The notes under the pieces are model-generated. The model was not told where the DNA came from. It saw nothing but the letters and a program-made list of their open reading frames with translations, and ran no database searches. Source: Spongiivirga citrea (GTDB lineage Bacteria; Bacteroidota; Bacteroidia; Flavobacteriales; Flavobacteriaceae). From it: DNA of 64,000 nt. Shown one piece after another: positions 59,754-64,000 of this stretch (its first letter is position 1; the number at the start of each line of letters is the position of its first letter). The stretch is taken from assembly GCF_010671565.1 (NCBI RefSeq), contig NZ_JAABOQ010000003.1:124001-188000 (forward strand). The letters run 5' to 3'. A program made the translations under genes and the position numbers.

Positions 59754-59785
59754 TGATTGTGATTTGCACAATTTTAATATCTTCG
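59754..59785 (+). promoter_or_regulatory. Promoter-like boxes in the AT-rich gap before metalloprotease copy 2
   Basis: The gap 59534-59818 is very AT-rich with poly-A/T runs and holds no gene. TTG at 59754-59756 and TATCTTCG at 59778-59785 (one change from TAnnTTTG) are 21 bp apart; the same TAnnTTCG form, TATATTCG, precedes copy 1 at about 58373-58380. Confidence 0.4.
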
Positions 59786-59818
59786 ACGCGTTGAAAATTT
59801 AACTATTAATTAAGAATT

Positions 59819-60778
59819 ATGAAAAAAATGATTCTCGGCTTCGCAGCCTTATCCCTCATGTTTACCTCTTGTGAAAAAGAAGGAGACCAAATTGTTAACG
59901 ATGAAACCCTTGACGGAGAAGTAGCCTTCGCACTTGCATTAGACCAATGTGGATCTATGGGTGTATTAGAAGAAAAACTTGCCGCTGATCCTACTTTAGC
60001 CGAAAGAATGTCTGAAGTTGAAGCACATACTAAATACGCCATATCTAGCGGAATGACTCAACGACTAGTCAATGGTCAGATTGAAATACCTGTTGTTTAT
60101 CATATTATTTACCGCACAGCAAGTGAAAATATCAGTGCTGCACAAATTGAATCACAAACAGTAGCCCTAAATGAAGATTTTAATCTCCAAAACCCGGGAA
60201 GAAATACAATTCCTGCTGAGTTTGCTGCTGTTGAATCTAACGTAGGTATTTCTTTTGTTACCGAGCAAGTAATACGAGTATATGACAGAAAGAGGAGCTG
60301 GAGACCTGATGATTCAATGAAGTTTGTTTCGCCAGCAGTAAATCCAGAGCAATTTTTAAACGTTTGGGTGGTAAATAACATGCCATACAGAGGCGGTAAT
60401 ATTTTAGGATATGCACAATTCCCTGGTGGTAACAGAGCGACAGATGGTATCGTAATGGATCATAGATTTACAGGTGAAACACAATATTCTACCGGTCGTA
60501 CTGCTACTCACGAAGTAGGTCACTGGCTGAACTTACGCCATATTTGGGGCGACGGTGGTTGTGGTGCAACTGACTTTGTTGATGACACTCCTGATGCTTC
60601 TGGTAATAGCAGAGGCTGTCCAGTTTATCCTCAAAACTCATGTGGAACTAACGACATGACTATGAATTTCATGGATTATTCTGATGACCCATGTTTAAAT
60701 ATGTTTACCAACGGACAGACGGCTAGAATGAAGTCAGTATTTGCTGCAGGTGGTTACAGAGAGGCTATGGCGCAATAA
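59819..60778 (+). CDS. M43-type zinc metalloprotease lipoprotein, copy 2
   Basis: The 319-residue product begins MKKMILGFAALSLMFTSCEK, a lipoprotein signal with Cys18. It lacks the Gly-rich hinge of copy 1. The N-terminal CGSMGVLEEKLAADPTLAER block is shared with the other copies, and the catalytic motif is HEVGHWLNLRHIWGDG (His231, His235, His241), followed by MNFMDYSDD. Its own promoter-like boxes and a perfect palindromic terminator show that it is transcribed separately. Confidence 0.93.
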   Translation: MKKMILGFAALSLMFTSCEKEGDQIVNDETLDGEVAFALALDQCGSMGVLEEKLAADPTLAERMSEVEAHTKYAISSGMTQRLVNGQIEIPVVYHIIYRTASENISAAQIESQTVALNEDFNLQNPGRNTIPAEFAAVESNVGISFVTEQVIRVYDRKRSWRPDDSMKFVSPAVNPEQFLNVWVVNNMPYRGGNILGYAQFPGGNRATDGIVMDHRFTGETQYSTGRTATHEVGHWLNLRHIWGDGGCGATDFVDDTPDASGNSRGCPVYPQNSCGTNDMTMNFMDYSDDPCLNMFTNGQTARMKSVFAAGGYREAMAQ

Positions 60779-60799
60779 TTGCCAAAATCATACAACTTT

Positions 60800-60831
60800 A
60801 AAAAAGGCATTAACTAGTTAATGCCTTTTTT
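60800..60831 (+). terminator. Perfect palindromic terminator
   Basis: A 32-bp perfect palindrome built on AAAAAAGGCATTAA and its complement around CTAG ends metalloprotease copy 2. Confidence 0.93.
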
Positions 60832-60905
60832 GTTCATTTAATTTTAACATCTTCTTCAAGCTAAAAGTAACTTTAAAAACGTATCTATTAAAATCCCTCG
60901 ATATT

Positions 60906-61886
60906 ATGAGACCTCTTTTAGTAGTACTACCGATGTTATTTATAATACTTGTATCTTGTGATAATGTCAAAAAGAAAAATGGCACAGTAAGACATGTCAA
61001 AAATGACACAAATTCTATTTCAAGAAAATGCGCCACAATGAAAGTCTTGGAAGAACATTTAGCTAAAGACTCGTTGTTCAGAAAGAGAATGCAAAACATT
61101 GAGGAAGCAACTCAACGATATATAACCTTATCAAAGACGCAAACCAATCTTGCCGAAGACACTATTACCATTCCAGTAGTTGTAAATGTTATATATAGTA
61201 ATGAGGATCAAAACATAAGTGACGCCCAAATAAAATCACAAATTGATGTTCTAAACAAGGATTTCAGCAAGAAGAATATGGATATAGATCAAATACCTGA
61301 AGAATTTAAAGAGATAGCATCAAACATCAAGGTTCAATTTGATTTGCGACAAACTCAAAGAAAGTTAAGTACACGAAATTCATGGGGAACTAACGATGAA
61401 ATGAAATTTTCTTCAAGCGGAGGTATTGATGTTGCCGATCCTACAGGTCACTTGAATATTTGGGTATGCAATATTGGAAGTGGAATTTTGGGCTATGCAC
61501 AATTTCCAGGAGATAATCCCCTTACCGATGGAGTCGTAGTTTCTCCACAATTCTTTGGCACTACCGGTTTTGTTCAAGCCCCATTTGATAAAGGTAGAAC
61601 CTTAACTCATGAAATAGGACATTGGCTTAATTTAAGGCATATTTGGGGAGATGGTGACTGTAATTCCGACGATTTTGTAAGCGACACTCCAATTTCAGAT
61701 CGCCCCAATAATGGCTGTCCTGCATATCCTACAATTAATTGTGAGACTAATGACATGACAATGAATTATATGGATTATGTTGATGATGCCTGTATGTTTA
61801 TGTTTACTGAAGGACAAAAAACAAGAATGAGAGCCGTTTTTGAAGCAGATGGCCCTCGTGCCTCCTTCGTTCAAAAAATGAATTGA
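60906..61886 (+). CDS. M43-type zinc metalloprotease lipoprotein, copy 3
   Basis: The 326-residue product begins MRPLLVVLPMLFIILVSCDN, a lipoprotein signal with Cys18. It keeps the N-terminal CATMKVLEEHLAKD block and the catalytic HEIGHWLNLRHIWGDG (His235, His239, His245) with MNYMDYVDD. It is closer to copy 1 than to copy 2 in the region SPQFFGTTGFVQAPFDKGRT. The next lipoprotein gene starts 3 bp after its stop, so these two form an operon. Confidence 0.93.
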   Translation: MRPLLVVLPMLFIILVSCDNVKKKNGTVRHVKNDTNSISRKCATMKVLEEHLAKDSLFRKRMQNIEEATQRYITLSKTQTNLAEDTITIPVVVNVIYSNEDQNISDAQIKSQIDVLNKDFSKKNMDIDQIPEEFKEIASNIKVQFDLRQTQRKLSTRNSWGTNDEMKFSSSGGIDVADPTGHLNIWVCNIGSGILGYAQFPGDNPLTDGVVVSPQFFGTTGFVQAPFDKGRTLTHEIGHWLNLRHIWGDGDCNSDDFVSDTPISDRPNNGCPAYPTINCETNDMTMNYMDYVDDACMFMFTEGQKTRMRAVFEADGPRASFVQKMN

Positions 61887-61889
61887 AAA

Positions 61890-62324
61890 ATGAAACAAAT
61901 ATTAAGTATTATAGTAAGCTTAGCCTTTTTTGGTGCATGTGCGCAAGAGCGACCTATAGATAAAAGTAATATACAGTTAGAATATACTTCAGAATCAAGA
62001 GGTTTTTTTCATTTAATACTGGTTGATAAAGAAACGATCAAACAATCTAGCGATTTCAACCGAAATGATGTTGATAGCAAGAAATGCACCACTAAACAGT
62101 GGAAAAAAATACAAGAGCATTTAGAAAATATTGATCTTAACAAATTAGCTACTTACAAGCCTTCTACCGAAAACCGTTTTTCCGATAGAGCAGCCCATGC
62201 AAGCCTAAAAGTAATTTATAAAGACAGTATATACGGCGAATCTTTATTCGATCATGGTAACCCCCCATCAGAATTAAAACCATTGGTTGAACTAATCTTG
62301 TCATTGGCAGAAACTGTTGAATAG
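61890..62324 (+). CDS. Lipoprotein of unknown function
   Basis: The 144-residue product begins MKQILSIIVSLAFFGACAQE, a lipoprotein signal with Cys17. The mature domain has LEYTSESRGFFHLILVDKET and HASLKVIYKDSIYGESLFDHG, a beta-rich fold I do not recognise. Its start is 3 bp after metalloprotease copy 3, so it could be a regulator, inhibitor or partner of that enzyme; this is a guess from position only. Confidence 0.65.
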   Translation: MKQILSIIVSLAFFGACAQERPIDKSNIQLEYTSESRGFFHLILVDKETIKQSSDFNRNDVDSKKCTTKQWKKIQEHLENIDLNKLATYKPSTENRFSDRAAHASLKVIYKDSIYGESLFDHGNPPSELKPLVELILSLAETVE

Positions 62325-62339
62325 CAGTAATTCTTATCG

Positions 62340-62347
62340 TACTTTTG
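62340..62347 (+). promoter_or_regulatory. TAnnTTTG -7 box of sufE
   Basis: TACTTTTG lies 17 bp before the ATG at 62365. It falls after the earlier in-frame ATG at 62317, which supports the shorter SufE start. Confidence 0.6.
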
Positions 62348-62364
62348 CCTCAAAGTACAAGGTA

Positions 62365-62787
62365 ATGACCATAAAAGAAATACAAGACGAGATTGTTGAT
62401 GAGTTTTCTATGTTCGACGACTGGATGCAGCGCTATGAATATATGATTGATCTTGGTAAGTCTTTGCCTATTATTGACGACCAATATAAAATAGATGAAA
62501 ACATCATTAAAGGTTGTCAAAGCAAAGTGTGGGTGCATGCTGAAATGGAAGATGACAAATTAAAATTCACCGCAGATAGCGATGCGATTATTACCAAGGG
62601 AATCATCGCCATTTTAATACGTGCTTTTTCTAATCAGCACCCAAAAGATATTATAGAAGCTAATACTGATTTCATAGACGAGATCGGACTAAAAGAACAT
62701 CTTTCTCCTACCCGGGCAAACGGATTGGTATCGATGATCAAACAATTAAAAATGTATGCAATTGCGTATCAAACGCAATTGAATTGA
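62365..62787 (+). CDS. sufE: Sulfur acceptor SufE
   Basis: Starting at 62365 the product is 140 residues and begins MTIKEIQDEIVDEFSMFDDW, the normal SufE start; the longer frame from 62317 overlaps the previous gene and the promoter. The sulfur-accepting Cys51 lies in IIKGCQSKVWV. SufE takes sulfur from SufS and hands it to SufB. Stop and the next start are 1 bp apart, coupling it to sufT. Confidence 0.97.
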   Translation: MTIKEIQDEIVDEFSMFDDWMQRYEYMIDLGKSLPIIDDQYKIDENIIKGCQSKVWVHAEMEDDKLKFTADSDAIITKGIIAILIRAFSNQHPKDIIEANTDFIDEIGLKEHLSPTRANGLVSMIKQLKMYAIAYQTQLN

Positions 62788-62788
62788 T

Positions 62789-63112
62789 ATGAGTGAAGAA
62801 AAAAATACTGAAGAATTAGGAGAAAAGATCGTAAGAGTTTTAAAGACTATTTACGATCCTGAAATTCCTGTTGATATATACGAGCTAGGCCTTATTTACG
62901 ATGTTTTGGTAAATGAAGATGATGAAGTTAAGATTTTAATGACCTTAACAACACCCAACTGCCCGGTTGCCGAAACATTACCAGCCGAAGTTGAAGATAA
63001 AGTAAAGTCCCTCAAAGACATTAAAGACGCCGAGGTAGAAATCACTTTTGATCCGCCGTGGAGCCAAGACCTAATGAGCGAAGAAGCGAAGCTAGAGTTG
63101 GGAATGCTTTAA
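62789..63112 (+). CDS. sufT: SufT-like DUF59 (MIP18) Fe-S assembly protein
   Basis: The 107-residue protein has the DUF59 pattern VLKTIYDPEIPVDIYELGLI (about 14-33), TLTTPNCPVAETLP with the conserved Cys and EITFDPPWSQDLMSEEAKLEL at the end (split here). Members help load Fe-S clusters into target proteins. It is coupled to sufE by a 1-bp gap. Confidence 0.95.
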   Translation: MSEEKNTEELGEKIVRVLKTIYDPEIPVDIYELGLIYDVLVNEDDEVKILMTLTTPNCPVAETLPAEVEDKVKSLKDIKDAEVEITFDPPWSQDLMSEEAKLELGML

Positions 63113-63150
63113 GCTTCTACCTAGGTGTTTTTCGTTTGTATTTATTTTAG

Positions 63151-63176
63151 TAGTCTCCCCTTGAGGGGTGCTTACT
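63151..63176 (+). repeat. Short palindromic dispersed repeat, copy 4
   Basis: CCCCTTGAGGGG (63157-63168) lies 45-60 bp after the sufT stop and has the TTGAGG/CCTCAA centre of copies 2 and 3 (the form CCCTTGAGGG). It is shorter than the others. Confidence 0.45.
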
Positions 63177-63197
63177 CCTTTTAAATCATTTTTTTGA

Positions 63198-63707
63198 ATG
63201 GAAAAAGAAATCATAAATAGAGTTGCGAATAGCAAATTAATAACCATCGACCTTGAGGATTTTTATCCGGAAGGAAAACGAGTATTGTTTGATATTAAAG
63301 ATTGGCTTTATGAAGGTTTCGTATTGCGCGAAAAAGAGTTTAGAGCGCATGTAAAAAATCATGATTGGGGTCAATATCAAGATTTCTATGTTGCGCTTAC
63401 CTGCTCTTCTGATGCCATTATTCCGGGTTGGGCCTATATGCTATTGACTATTCAACTAAGTCCTTTTGCCAAAAAAGCAGTCACCGGAGATCTTGAAACG
63501 CTTGAAACTGCTATTTACCAGGAAATCATCAGCGACCTTCCTGTAGCAGAATATCAAGACAAGCCTATTATCATTAAAGGCTGTTCTAATAAACCAGTAC
63601 CAGCAAATGCTTACTTATTTCTTTCTTCAAAACTTGAGGGTATTGCAAAGTCAATAATGTATGGCGAAGCTTGCTCTTCAGTACCGCTTTACAAGAAGCG
63701 TTCATAA
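63198..63707 (+). CDS. DUF2480 family protein
   Basis: The 169-residue cytoplasmic protein has the DUF2480 pattern with LEDFYPEGKRVLFDIKDWLY (about 20-39), REKEFRAHVKNHDWGQYQDF and a C-terminal KPIIIKGCSNKPVPANAYLF. It is common near sufE/sufT in Flavobacteriaceae. The conserved Cys and the location suggest a link to Fe-S biology, but no role is known. Confidence 0.88.
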   Translation: MEKEIINRVANSKLITIDLEDFYPEGKRVLFDIKDWLYEGFVLREKEFRAHVKNHDWGQYQDFYVALTCSSDAIIPGWAYMLLTIQLSPFAKKAVTGDLETLETAIYQEIISDLPVAEYQDKPIIIKGCSNKPVPANAYLFLSSKLEGIAKSIMYGEACSSVPLYKKRS

Positions 63708-63818
63708 AATTGTTTATTTCTTCTTCATACTTCTAAAAACTTGAAAGTCAAGTGGTCTAATTTTAGATATGTAATCGTACATAAATAAATAACAAAACAT
63801 AAACCTTAAAAAATCATT

Positions 63819-64000
63819 ATGAAAAAACACCTCTTATGCGGAGTAATGCTACTGGTAGGTAGCATAACATTTGCCCAAACTGTAGAAGAACTAAAAGCGC
63901 AACAAGCGCCAAAAAAAGACTCAATTGCCAAATTACAAGGTGAGGTTGATGCCATCCAGGCAAAAATAGACGCTATGCCAGGATGGAAAACTGGTGCTTT
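63819..64000 (+). CDS. DUF3078-type secreted protein, 5' part
   Basis: The frame starts at 63819 and runs off the right edge after 60 codons. The start MKKHLLCGVMLLVGSITFAQ is a signal peptide, then KAQQAPKKDSIAKLQGEVDA and a final MPGWKTGA, the N-terminal pattern of DUF3078 outer-membrane-type proteins. The rest is outside the window. Confidence 0.75.
   Translation, partial: MKKHLLCGVMLLVGSITFAQTVEELKAQQAPKKDSIAKLQGEVDAIQAKIDAMPGWKTGA

Noticed and set aside
1-64000. CRISPR arrays, tRNA or rRNA genes, insertion sequences, prophage
   Set aside because: No regular repeat-spacer pattern, no clover-leaf or rRNA sequence, and no transposase, integrase or phage structural gene was recognised.

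Overview
The window is a 64 kb piece of a low-GC chromosome of a Bacteroidota bacterium, almost certainly a member of the Flavobacteriaceae. The signs are: lipoproteins with a Cys near residue 16-18, promoter boxes of the form TAnnTTTG, almost no Shine-Dalgarno sequences, TonB receptors with an N-terminal carboxypeptidase-like domain, ribosomal protein L21 with an Ala/Lys-rich C-terminal extension, and a SUF-type Fe-S gene set. No tRNA, rRNA, CRISPR array, insertion sequence or phage gene was seen.

Layout. 1-4.3 kb: housekeeping genes (DUF3127, flavin reductase, histidine kinase, HIT protein, greA) and a Rieske-like lipoprotein with a changed ligand set. 4.4-15.4 kb: a thiamine theme. A TonB receptor sits behind a clear TPP riboswitch; a four-gene overlapping operon (thiamine-binding protein, PnuC/PnuT-type transporter, NadR-like kinase, DUF4301) follows 7 kb away; thiL lies at 46 kb. 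Between them is a phosphorelay (hybrid kinase with REC and Hpt domains, plus an NtrC-type activator) and a small secreted protein with a possible sigma-54 promoter and an upstream palindrome. 14.8-24 kb: phosphopantetheinyl transferase, sahH, HAD phosphatase, DsbA-like protein, a LytTR two-component pair and a second TonB receptor. 24-33 kb: an accessory, AT-rich block of mostly unrecognised small genes. It holds an elaborate predicted RNA structure in front of a 53-residue acidic lipoprotein, a TPR histidine kinase with its response regulator, and a lone HsdR N-terminal-type nuclease protein. 33-49.7 kb: rpmA/rplU, two M16 peptidases, transporters, a metal-binding lipoprotein, a TlpA-like protein, thiL and two surface lipoproteins. 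49.8-63.7 kb: the SUF Fe-S assembly locus sufA-sufB-(MBL lipoprotein)-sufC-sufD ... sufS ... sufE-sufT, interrupted by an inserted metallo-beta-lactamase-fold lipoprotein, a Ppx/GppA enzyme, a frameshifted TfoX-like gene and three tandem M43-type zinc metalloprotease lipoproteins.

The most notable signals are the unassigned structured RNA at about 25.68-25.84 kb, the TPP riboswitch whose P3 arm is enlarged by a low-complexity repeat, the thiamine salvage gene set that gives a context for DUF4301, the sigma-54 promoter candidate next to an NtrC-type regulator, and several dispersed short palindromic repeats placed just after stop codons. All functional assignments come from reading motifs in the sequence; no database search was run.
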